From positions 1 to 64,000 of the forward strand of contig JNEU01000762.1 of the NCBI GenBank assembly GCA_000697475.1: a DNA stretch of 64,000 nucleotides. The letters are read 5' to 3'. Shown here in pieces: positions 1 through 10,293 of this stretch. Position numbers and translations under genes: made by a program. The notes beneath the pieces were generated by a model. It made no database searches. It was given only the letters and a program-made list of their open reading frames with translations, and was not told the DNA's origin. Source of the DNA: Lichtheimia corymbifera B2541. Lineage: Eukaryota; Mucoromycota; Mucoromycetes; Mucorales; Lichtheimiaceae. Position 1 is the first letter of the stretch; every line of letters begins with the position of its first letter.

Positions 1-190
1 TAAATTGCTTTCGAGTTCTTTCCCCCTCCCTCAATCCCTGCCTACCACCATTGATTCATTTGTATCATCATATACAACTATATATAGGAAACGAGAACAA
101 AGAGATTATATTTATTTCTGATATATTAAGTTGTGAGAGCAAAGAACTTGTACATATCTCATTTTTTCGTTTTTGGATGGTGTGTAAACA

Positions 191-2013
191 TTAGAAATCC
201 TTGACAGCTTGGACCTTTTTCTTGATCCACTCCACCACACCAATGGTAGATAAATGACCAGTGACAGGGCCATATACAGCTTTTTTGAATGGAATGCCAT
301 CACGTGCCACCACCCAGCAATCATATGCGGTGTCAGTGTTCCGTACATTGATGGGCTCTCCTTCTTTGCGTTCACGCGGCATGTTCAATTTCCCAGGAAA
401 CTCCAACGTTTGGTCCCATGCTACGTCCTCTTGTATCATGGCCACTGTATCATCAATTACGGGACCCATGGCCTTCATGTTGAAAATCTTGTTTACAACA
501 TCCCGAGACACTTCTTGGAAACGTTTCTCAAATTCAGGGATACCAAACAAGCGAACCGATAGTGGAGATTTGTCTGCCATGGTGGCAAATTCGGCCATGT
601 TGCCTGTCAACATCTTTTCCATCTTGTATTGGGTGTTCCCTAATGCCCGATTCGTATCCGAAGGAATATAGATCATCCTCTTTGTTTCTGGTTCTTGATA
701 CAAAAAGTAATTGTTAACATTGACCCAAAAGCCATCTGAAAAACCAAGGTAGAATTCGGCCACCATGCTACCATGATAAAAGATTTGTTGAATACTCAAG
801 TGTGATTTCTTGTAGTAGCTTTAGCTCACTTACTTGCGAATAAATCCTTCTACGTCAAAACGCTTTACCCATAATTTTGCATCATTTGGTGCATCATGTA
901 TGAACTTGGTAAAATCAATGAGAGGTCCATAGCCCAGTTTTTGTCCAACAGGCTCTTCCTTGATGCGATATTGGCCATCCTCATACATGGCATCATTGCC
1001 ATCATAGTAACTGAGATCAGACTTGTGATTATCATGTTCATCCGATTGAGGTGTACGGCGAGCTCCTTGGTACAAAGGACCATGTTGGTATTGCTTGTTG
1101 CCATCAGCAAACTCCTCACTTAACCAAGATGGCTTGTAATGCTCAATCAACCCATAGATACCCAGAGGCCTGTCATTGAAGAATACTCTGTATATAGGTG
1201 TTGAGTAAGCAGTGCTGTATAGTTTTGTGTATTTCTCTCACCTTGCAAAGGATGAATAAGTGGTGGCGACTCCCATTGATACCAAGGTTTTGTATGCGAG
1301 GTCTTCACGGATATATGCAGGATCAGTGGAACCAAGTGCTCGCAACTTGAGTCTTGTAAACCCATAAAGATCCCCCTGATTTAGCTTTAGGTTATAGGAG
1401 AGCTTAGGGTATCTCCGAGCATTTCGACCGCCAATCTTGATTCTCACTTGACTAAGGGTCTTTGTATCATCCACCCTTAATTATATCGTGTTAGCTTTGT
1501 TGGATTATACCATGAACATGGATCATACCTAATATAAGTCAGATTGGTCGTCACCGTGATCTCTTCTTTGACATTTTCATGCATGTTGTCAAGTTCGTTT
1601 TGATCAGCGGTAAAATGAAAAGTGGGGATTTGGTCGATAGGATGTAGATCGCTTCGGATTCGATGGATATAGGGCATAGGTGAATAAAGCTGGGGCAATT
1701 GACGTACACGCTTGGTATTCCATGTGATGTTGAAAAACTCGTTCATTGACTCCTCGGTTGGCTTCCGCTCGAATGATTCTCGGTCAGTAATCTCGTCACC
1801 ATCATTCATCTTGACATAATAGTATCCCTTTTTTGCTTTAGGTCCTGTGCCGCTGTGCAAAATGGAAGAGGATGTTGGGGTGAGAGGCAGCGGATCGTTG
1901 CCGTCAATCACGACACCCATATTTCCAGGAGATATAACGCTATATCGCACTTGGCCATGGACAACAGAAATGAGAGCCAGCGAAAAAAGGTATACTAAAG
2001 GCATGGACATCAT
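191..2013 (-). CDS. CotH kinase-family secreted protein (spore-coat CotH-like)
   Basis: Four exons (1529-2013, 1242-1475, 834-1187, 191-794) join in frame to 558 residues. The start is the ATG at 2013, because it opens directly into a hydrophobic signal peptide (MMSMPLVYLFSLALISVVHG). The mature part has the CotH-family layout: an N-terminal beta-rich segment with a GVVIDGND stretch, a central RIKIGGRNARRYPK / KLRALGSTDP core like the family's substrate-fold region, then FNDRPLGIYGLIEH and a C-terminal part with several aromatic motifs. CotH proteins are atypical protein kinases. In Mucorales they form multigene families of surface proteins, some of which act in host-cell binding; which role this copy has cannot be told. 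No GPI-anchor tail is evident after the final VKDF. Intron borders are canonical. It is the only CotH copy I saw in the window. Confidence 0.85.
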
Positions 2014-3340
2014 CAATACATTGTCGAGAAAAACACCGCAATAGGGTACTCACACAATAGCATGGAGCCAAAAAGATGTGGAATGGAAAGAGCTGGAAGA
2101 TAAACTGGATCGTCGTGTTATGCTGCTGTAGTACGGGAGGTGTCCCATTATAAGACATGTAGGAGGCTTCAAGGGGTTCGAATCGTTCTTTCATCATAGT
2201 CACTGCAGGACATGCGCAGTACATTTTGGCGTTTTAGAACTTTTTTCGCCCCGTACCCACCATAGTTACCCCCTTATGCTTCGTGGCAACCGCCTAAACC
2301 ATCCCCACATACATAAATATGGTTACGGAGAACGAATCGTATTTGTGTGCTGAAGGTACCATTCTTAAGAAGCCATCAATTCCTATGTTGCTGGATGTCG
2401 TGCACTCCAGGAAAGCTTTGTGTAAATGAATCCACTTGGATACCATAGTAACGGACCTCCTAAACTATTTATCCCGAGGCCAACTGCTATACTGCTCCTC
2501 CTTACGTTTCTCATATGTATCAGGTGTTAATGTTGGATATGTAATCTCCCAACAAAGTGAGCCAATACAAGAGTTCCCTTTTTGGTGAACGGTTAAAAGG
2601 ATGTTATGTGTGGTCATGCATGAAGAAATAAGGGGTGGCGTGGACCATAAAGATAAAAACAATGAAATACTCCAGGGCAGCATGGTGGTTTATTGTACAC
2701 TCGATCACACAAAATCAGCATTACGTTTATAGTGATGCTCATTGAAAGTGCCCTTTTTCCTCAACAACAAAGAGCGAAATCCCATTCCGATCATGCGTAA
2801 TTAAATTTATGTACGGTCATCTTCATACTTCCAACATGGGAATCATAACATTCCAAGTCATTCGCACCGAAGCCATATACTGCTATGTGGGGAATTGTAT
2901 CTACACCATTTGATTCATTATGACGATGATGGTACATGATACTTAGCTATATGGGTTCAATCTTTGTGCCAGCACACGACATCCATAAGAAGGAGAAGGG
3001 ATGAGTATTTTGAGTCTTCTTTCACTCCAAATTGCTACGCATACATTCAACTCAAATACTTGACTAGTATGTAAATGTCACTGGTTTCTTCCACCACCAT
3101 AACCGTATAGCATAGAGACAAGATTTATCTTTCGAGAATACTGTACGCCTGCAACATCGAGGTTCATTCCCCCTTGCAATCTAGAACCAACCAAGTGATC
3201 CACATCTTGCACATATAAACTGATAGCTCAGCACTCAAAATATTATGTTGGATCCAATTTTCATTCAATAAAAAAAGTCGAAGAATAGCATAGAGTAATG
3301 TGGGCGTTTCTCAAGTGAATATGTAAGGGAACAGAATTGC
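2014..3340. other. Intergenic region, no gene supported
   Basis: This 1.3-kb stretch separates the CotH gene from the 4-kb palindrome. It holds only short open frames without homology or codon bias. One (2465-2683, minus, 72 codons) begins with a hydrophobic stretch but has nothing else to support it. I see no RNA gene. Confidence 0.5.
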
Positions 3341-3493
3341 ATTGAATGAAAGAGGCAACAAGGATAACTGTGTCATTGTATTCTGGGTTGCTGCCGCCGT
3401 AAACATCTTCATCCATAATTGGAAAATACGGTAGTTGCTGCGTGATTTGACTTGAGCATCCCAATACCATACATGCTTGTAAAGCTCCTTTCG

Positions 3494-5046
3494 TCAATGC
3501 CATCCCAATCCATCACCATCCTCAGCCATATCCACGTGATATGATCCATCCTTCCTGCTGACAACGTGCCAAGTAATCCAACCAACATTCCAGGATCTCT
3601 TATCTCTGCTCTTCATTGCCTCCATCCATAACCATTGCAAGTCCAATATTGCTGCTGATACCCTTCCTTCCCCATTCAAGTGTTGGTATCTTTCTTGACT
3701 ATTTTCTATCGCGGCTCAACCAGGTGAATATTGCTTGTACTGCAGGATACTTAAAAGGTTGATATGGTGTATCATTCAAAGGAGTCCATGTGTATTAAGC
3801 AAGTTGCAACACGTAAATAAAGCGGCTGCTATAGAAAGACTATATGCTGTCCACGTGCAAAGGCTGGAACACAAGTTGCTGCAAGTAGCTTGAGATAATG
3901 GAGTAAAGACCGTGCTAATAGCAACTGCTGGTACGTTTGGTCGCGGCAGAGAAGTGTGCAAGAGCGTGTGTTGTAGTAGAATGACAAGGCTGTGAACGCT
4001 GTTCGAGACAATGGAGTAAAGACCTTGCTAATGGCAACTGCTGGAATGAATGCTGTTACGTTGATTGTGGTGGAGGATTGTACAAAAGAAGGTGGTGTGT
4101 CAAGAAACGCGGGTGTTGTAGTGGGGGTGCACACGCCCATGCACTTGCCATTCAGTCAAAGACAAGCGGGTCAAGACATTCGTAGCATTGACACGGTGAA
4201 TTGAAGAAGGACAATCGCTCGTAGGTGGTGGTTGTAGTTGAATGCACCAACAGTTGAGAATGGGAGGAGGAAGAGGGAAGAGGCTGAGAGTGGAAGAAGT
4301 GGAAATTAAATAGATCAGGCACCGTCCCGACAGATTCATGCACACTATAAATTAATCCATAACCTTGATTGCCTCTCTCGAACCTCAAACTTTCACACAA
4401 TATGCTCTAGAACATGCTGATCAACTTTGTATTAATAAAGAAGTCATGCTTCATTTGAAAATTTCGAAAGGTAGAGCATAATGTGGGATTGACTATAACG
4501 CATGAAAATTGGGAAAGCGCCGGATTTATGAAAAAGTCATTTAGTATGTGGTTTCTTGGGATTCCCCATCTCGCACTTGAAACTTGGTCAGAAGGTTCTC
4601 TGGGACATGTTGATCAACTCCATTCATTTAAAAACCGCATGGTTCATTATGACCATTTTGAATGCCGGCCAGCCCAAAAGTAGGATAAAGTAGGGTCGGC
4701 GCTCCTGTTCCCCGAGACTGCCTACCTCGAACCTGAAACTTCCACACAACACCCTTTCGACCACGCCGAGCAATTTCGTTCCCATAAAGACCCCAGAGTT
4801 CATTATGAAAACATTGAATGTAGGAGAGACGACAAATGGATGGTAACGTAAATAGGGTGTACGGTCGTGCGCGCCGATATTGCTGGTGGGGACGTCGAAA
4901 CTTGGTCAGGAGGTGCTCTCGGTCATGCTGATCAATATCGTTCTCATAAAGCCTCTACACATCACTATGGAGATTTGGAGAAACAGGCACCTTTATGTTT
5001 TACATATGCTGTAACCATGATGCTATATGAAAGGTGGCCTTTGTTC
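3494..5046 (+). repeat. Left arm of 4-kb palindrome
   Basis: Near-identical inverted partner of 5653-7205. The outer part (about 3780-4290) is related to the inverted repeats flanking the KH-like gene at 55.4-55.6 and 58.3-58.6 kb. Its inner part consists of degenerate tandem units. Confidence 0.85.
4370..4990 (+). repeat. Degenerate tandem repeat, units of about 155-200 bp (mirrored in the right arm)
   Basis: A pattern recurs beginning near 4375, 4575, 4730 and 4890. It reads CGAAACTT..., then CATGCTGATCAA, then a TTCATAAA-like stretch, then a TTCATTATGA-like stretch. The spacing is about 155-200 bp. Diverged further units lie in the centre at about 5200-5290 and 5440-5500. The right arm carries the same series in reverse. 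The units are too diverged to be a recent satellite. Confidence 0.65.
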
Positions 5047-5716
5047 ATTGTCAAGTAGGTAGACCCTGATAGAGCCGAAGATGCAGACGGACTTCTTTGT
5101 GCAACACAGCTCATTTGCATGAGTACTTCCCAATGAACAAAGACCACTCTCCATATAGCATCACGCTTACAGCGTATGTAAAACATAAAGGTGCCTGTAT
5201 CTCTAAATCTTACAATGAAAAGCGGGGTCTTTAATAGAACAAAGTTGCTCGTCGGGTTGAAGCGAACCTTGTGTAGAAGTTTCACGATCGTCGTGGCCAT
5301 TCTCAGATTCACCCAATGTCACCACCAGCCAAACTTGAAAAAAAATTCAAGAGGTCGACCCACGATCCACTTTGGCTGGTGGTGACATTGCGAAATCTAG
5401 GATCGACGAGCCTGATCGTGAAACTTGCACCCAAGGTGCGCTTCACCCCGCCGCGCAACTTTGTTCGATTGAAGGCCCCACGTTTCATTGTAAGGTTTAG
5501 AGATACAGGCACCTTTATGTTTTACATATGCTGTAAGCGTGAGGCTATATGATAAGTGGTCTTTGTTCATTGTCAAGTAGGTAGACTCCGATAGAGCCGA
5601 AGATGCAGACGGACTTTGTGCAACACAGCTCATTTGCATGATACTTCCCAATGAACAAAGGCCACCTTTCATATAGCATCATGGTTACAGCATATGTAAA
5701 ACATAAAGGTGCCTGT
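4985..5716. repeat. Two nested hairpins at the centre of the palindrome
   Basis: Hairpin 1 has stems at about 4985-5045 and 5133-5203. Hairpin 2 has stems at about 5500-5570 and 5646-5716. All four stems carry the same AGGCACCTTTATG...TTTGTTCATTG segment or its complement. The loops (about 5050-5130 and 5573-5645) are copies in the same orientation rather than mirrored. The axis itself (about 5314-5390) is a smaller perfect stem, CAATGTCACCACCAGCCAAA, with a spacer of about 37 bp. Confidence 0.75.
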
Positions 5717-7205
5717 TTCTCCAAATCTCCATAGTGATGTGTAGAGGCTTTATGAGAACGATATTGATCAGCATGACCGAGAGCACCTCCTGACCAAGTT
5801 TCGACGTCCCCACCAGCAATATCGGCGCGCACGACCGTACACCCTATTTACGTTACCATCCATTTGTCGTCTCTCCTACATTCAATGTTTTCATAATGAA
5901 CTCTGGGGTCTTTATGGGAACGAAATTGCTCGGCGTGGTCGAAAGGGTGTTGTGTGGAAGTTTCAGGTTCGAGGTAGGCAGTCTCGGGGAACAGGAGCGC
6001 CGACCCTACTTTATCCTACTTTTGGGCTGGCCGGCATTCAAAATGGTCATAATGAACCATGCGGTTTTTAAATGAATGGAGTTGATCAACATGTCCCAGA
6101 GAACCTTCTGACCAAGTTTCAAGTGCGAGATGGGGAATCCCAAGAAACCACATACTAAATGACTTTTTCATAAATCCGGCGCTTTCCCAATTTTCATGCG
6201 TTATAGTCAATCCCACATTATGCTCTACCTTTCGAAATTTTCAAATGAAGCATGACTTCTTTATTAATACAAAGTTGATCAGCATGTCTAGAGCATATTG
6301 TGTGAAAGTTTGAGGTTCGAGAGAGGCAATCAAGGTTATGGATTAATTTATAGTGTGCATGAATCTGTCGGGACGGTGCCTGATCTATTTAATTTCCACT
6401 TCTTCCACTCTCAGCCTCTTCCCTCTTCCTCCTCCCATTCTCAACTGTTGGTGCATTCAACTACAACCACCACCTACGAGCGATTGTCCTTCTTCAATTC
6501 ACCGTGTCAATGCTACGAATGTCTTGACCCGCTTGTCTTTGACTGAATGGCAAGTGCATGGGCGTGTGCACCCCCACTACAACACCCGCGTTTCTTGACA
6601 CACCACCTTCTTTTGTACAATCCTCCACCACAATCAACGTAACAGCATTCATTCCAGCAGTTGCCATTAGCAAGGTCTTTACTCCATTGTCTCGAACAGC
6701 GTTCACAGCCTTGTCATTCTACTACAACACACGCTCTTGCACACTTCTCTGCCGCGACCAAACGTACCAGCAGTTGCTATTAGCACGGTCTTTACTCCAT
6801 TATCTCAAGCTACTTGCAGCAACTTGTGTTCCAGCCTTTGCACGTGGACAGCATATAGTCTTTCTATAGCAGCCGCTTTATTTACGTGTTGCAACTTGCT
6901 TAATACACATGGACTCCTTTGAATGATACACCATATCAACCTTTTAAGTATCCTGCAGTACAAGCAATATTCACCTGGTTGAGCCGCGATAGAAAATAGT
7001 CAAGAAAGATACCAACACTTGAATGGGGAAGGAAGGGTATCAGCAGCAATATTGGACTTGCAATGGTTATGGATGGAGGCAATGAAGAGCAGAGATAAGA
7101 GATCCTGGAATGTTGGTTGGATTACTTGGCACGTTGTCAGCAGGAAGGATGGATCATATCACGTGGATACGGCTGAGGATGGTGATGGATTGGGATGGTA
7201 TTGGC
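5653..7205 (-). repeat. Right arm of 4-kb palindrome
   Basis: Reverse complement of 3494-5046 with very few differences. One difference is near 7190-7205, where TATTGGCGAG replaces the left arm's ATGACGAAAG equivalent. Identity falls off outside this point, which marks the edge of the homogenised segment. Confidence 0.85.
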
Positions 7206-7360
7206 GAGAGGGCTTATATCTTTGACGAGAGGCGGTTTGTCGCCATGGATGATATTGGAATATTGGAGTCAAGACACACATAGTAACTAGTTGCAATCAT
7301 GGATGAAGATCTTGATGACGGTAGCAACGAAGGATACAATGATACAATAATGGTGTTCAC

Positions 7361-9565
7361 TGAAATTATGTCATCCACATGATTGGTTTCTGGAATGGAG
7401 AATGAGGATGGAAATTTGAAAGCTGGGAAGAGATTGGATCCATTATATCACTGTATCGAGATGTTTTTATTTCTTTTACCGCATCACATTCGTTAAAGCT
7501 TCCTTGTTCATATGCTTATAGACGATAGGCATCAGTAATTCTCAGTATTATTGTACACAGGTTTAAATAGACGCTTGTATTCAAAGATAATAAACCCATA
7601 GTAATGGTACCCAACAATAGTGCTTGTTACAAAAGCTTGGTTCATTGTCATCCTGAATCATTACGTGGTCTGACACAACGTTTTACGAGTACATACATAT
7701 GTACGTGCAAGGTCTAGAAACGCGTGGTTTACGGATATAGTGTATCGTTTGCGACATGGCACTTATAAAAGAAAGTGCTGGAGGTGCCATTTCGTTAACG
7801 ATGTGTAGCTAGCCATTATATGCATCATAGCTATAATCAATATTATACATCTGAATATACGTCATGATTTGACTATGAACTTACTGCTCAATCACATAAT
7901 CGAGAACACATTTTATGAAGGGCCTTTGGCTGCATGAGAAGCAGCTGCAGCCCAACAAATTGGAATCTTTGTCATGGCAATATGGACCCCAAGGGAGTCA
8001 TGGATACCGTTTTTACATCGGTGAAGGAAGAGGTTATATACAACGACAGTCGCACAAAGAAATGATGGCTGTGGATGAGTTATAACTTTCATTGTCAATG
8101 GTGCACGGACCATGTTGTCTTTGCCTGCATAATAGCACCACATGTAATTTGAGAACTGGAGTCGCTTATTGAGCCTATGATTGAGGAAGAAGATCCTTTA
8201 TGTCGCGTAGTATCCAGCACAGTAAACGTAAACATCGCGTCTACAGGAATGGAAAACGGCACACTGGAAGGCAACGCTGGCTAACAAGTAAAGCAAACAA
8301 GCAGTAACCTCAAGTGCGTTGCCTTGTTTCTAAGACCAATGGCAGCGTTCTTGATTCCAAAGCAACGACAATAACAAGGGCAAATCAAACACGACTTGGG
8401 TTTCCACGGCAACGCTGTAAGTATGTTTCAACATTACGCTCTTTTATTGCTTGAATCAAACGTCTAGATCTTGAACCACTATTATCTGCTTTCGCTTACA
8501 TCTCTCATTAGGACTCAACCTGGAAAGGCACCAACACGACACCCCATTTCAAAAGCTTTCTACTGATCGATCAATGTCCATAGCTCACACTCTCGCTCTC
8601 AATCGTCCAACAACACAACCACTATAGACACTTATATAGGCATACAACGTTTATACACATAGGAAAAGTAGACAAGTTATTATAAAACAATCTCTTTTTA
8701 TTGATAATAAAGCTAAACTAGCGTGTGGCTGTTAGTTTCCTTGAGCCAAAGACCCAAGTACTTACAGAGATGACCACGCGAAGGTCGCCACACAACCATC
8801 TCCTCCTCTCCACATGGGGCACCTTCGCATGTGTCAAACGAGGAAATTGCGAAGTGGGAGGGCCACTTTGCAACCAAATGAGTTTACGCACATTTTTACA
8901 GTACAGGCGATCCCCAGATCCATCACCTGTGCACCCTAGCCCCCGGACGGGCATTATCGGAAACCTAAGAAAGTAAAAAGGCGGGTACCAACATATCCAC
9001 AACAGGGTACAGTGAGCCTGCGAGGACAAAGAGAAAAAGACGCGGCTGCCCATTCTCGCCTTCATTTTATTAATTACAAGCGGCGCTTGAACTTGCCCAA
9101 TGTCATGCCTACAGTATCATGGTTACCAGTGTGTGCAACGGCTTTCACTCACACAAACATACTCAACAACCGGGCATACTTATGTCACCTACAAAAAATC
9201 ACCTTCAAGCCGCAGGTGGATTTGTTCATCAGCTGTTGATTTTCCATCACTTCGTTTCGCCAATCTCAAGGTGCTTGACCACTTTATCGGTTCGATCCAT
9301 CATCGTTACAATTCCCACGCCCCACTCACATATAAACAAGGCTGCTGTCATCAACACTATTACACGCCCTTTCTTTCTACTTGTATGCATGTCATCGTCG
9401 ATGGCCTTCGGTAAGTCTGAAGGATGGTCTTTATGTGATCTCCAAAATGAGGGTACTCATGCATTTATCTATGTAGCTCACTTCATTGATCATTGGTGCC
9501 TAATGACACTTGGCTGTTTTCCTTGATGGATCCTTTGTGGTAGGTATACCTATCATTTATAGGTA
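7361..9565. other. Intergenic region, no gene supported
   Basis: About 2.2 kb between the palindrome and the nuclease remnant. Open frames here (such as 8718-9065 minus and 9119-9526 plus) have no recognisable domain, no consistent start context and overlapping rivals on both strands. I see no RNA gene or obvious repeat. Confidence 0.45.
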
Positions 9566-9569
9566 AAAG

Positions 9570-9930
9570 GCAACCTCAATCTGATGGGAAATTGGGGACT
9601 CCTTTGTAGATGACATAAGTACACGCGCAATTAAGATATTGGACGGGACCAAAATCACTTTTCTGGGAAACAGTTATCAACAACGTGACCAAATCGAGAA
9701 AGTTGTCAAGGTAGCGGGTGCAAAGGTATATGGCAAAAGATATCCAACGGAGGGCAAGAACGACAAGTCCAAGATCGTGAATCAGCTTGACAGTGACCAT
9801 ATTGACCGAGAGCATACAATATGCATTGTGACCAATGAAGAAACATTCAAGGGGAAAAAGTCGAAGTTCAAATATGCACAAGTACGCACAATGAAGTGGC
9901 TAGTGGAGGTGCTAGCTGTGGTGGTTCAGG
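9570..9930 (+). pseudogene. Remnant D of the LAGLIDADG/zinc-finger/BRCT gene (last BRCT-like domain only)
   Basis: The frame from about 9630 reads KITFLGNSYQQRDQIEKVVK, then KIVNQLDSDHID, then TICIVTNEETF, then AQVRTMKWLVEVLA. This matches the final exon of the complete copies (QLTFIGNPY..., KVVHDLTSNEID..., TICIVTDEKTF, AQVRTMRWLIEVLA) at roughly half of residues. The match is lost after EVLA, where the complete copies continue HQREINRI and stop; here the frame runs on into unrelated sequence. A stop codon lies upstream of the domain. The piece converges on the PUT2 3' fragment at 10100-10293, the same geometry as in the complete units. It is the oldest copy by divergence. Confidence 0.75.
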
Positions 9931-10099
9931 CACTACATCTCCGACGTGCTTGGTATAGGTGTAGCTCAGATTAGATTTATGATTCTTGGCTCTATCTTTC
10001 ACTTATAAAACATTCAGAACACCTACCGAGTCTCGCGTACTCACTAACCATTATTAAAACACATGATCAATGATGATTATTTGATGTTGGTTTTCTATA

Positions 10100-10293
10100 T
10101 ACAATTATAATGGAACGGAGTTGGCAATATATAGCCACGTTTCTTTGTCATTCTACTAAAGGCAAGATGGATGCGGACATTTACACTGGTTGGAGGGTAA
10201 GCAAAGCCTTCAATAGGAACAAAGTTCTCCTTGATAGAGCGCATGGAGACGAAGCGAGTGAGCAAAGCAAAGCTACCAGCCCTGTCATTGGTA
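10100..10293 (-). pseudogene. Displaced 3' end of PUT2 (fragment 2), decayed
   Basis: On the minus strand this encodes SGTNDRAGSFALLTRFVSMR, then SIKENFVPIEGFAYP, matching the last 38 or so codons of the intact PUT2 gene. Similarity continues into the 3' untranslated region (CCGCATCCATC, TTTAGTAGAATGACAAAGAAAC, TTGTATATAGAAAA), with a short unrelated insertion. A one-base deletion in the run of C before the final codons shifts the frame and removes the normal stop. Homology begins abruptly at the codons for SGTN (equivalent to 16624), where it abuts the truncated nuclease copy A. It is therefore much shorter than fragment 1 at 21265-21987. Confidence 0.85.

Larger units (their letters stand above)
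3340..7360. repeat. 4-kb gene-free palindromic (fold-back) element
   Basis: The left half reappears as its reverse complement in the right half around a centre near 5350. Paired positions sum to 10698 from about 3490 to 4400 and to 10699 from about 4480 to 5046, so a single 1-bp indel separates more than 1.5 kb of near-identical arms. Weaker similarity extends outward to about 3340 and 7360 (for example the CATCTTCATCCAT block at about 3405 pairs with the block at about 7310). No coding frame is credible: every open frame occurs in mirror copies on both arms. The architecture fits a non-autonomous fold-back or long-terminal-inverted-repeat transposon. An assembly hairpin artefact is less likely because the centre and outer edges have diverged. 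Confidence 0.85.

Noticed and set aside
2465..2683. 72-codon frame with a hydrophobic start, possible small secreted protein
   Set aside because: Too short, no promoter signal, no family resemblance.
3494..7225. Paired open frames on the palindrome arms
   Set aside because: All occur as mirror copies with no codon bias; they are repeat sequence.
9119..9526. 135-codon frame upstream of nuclease remnant D
   Set aside because: No domain, unusual composition and no similarity to the nuclease N-terminus or fingers.
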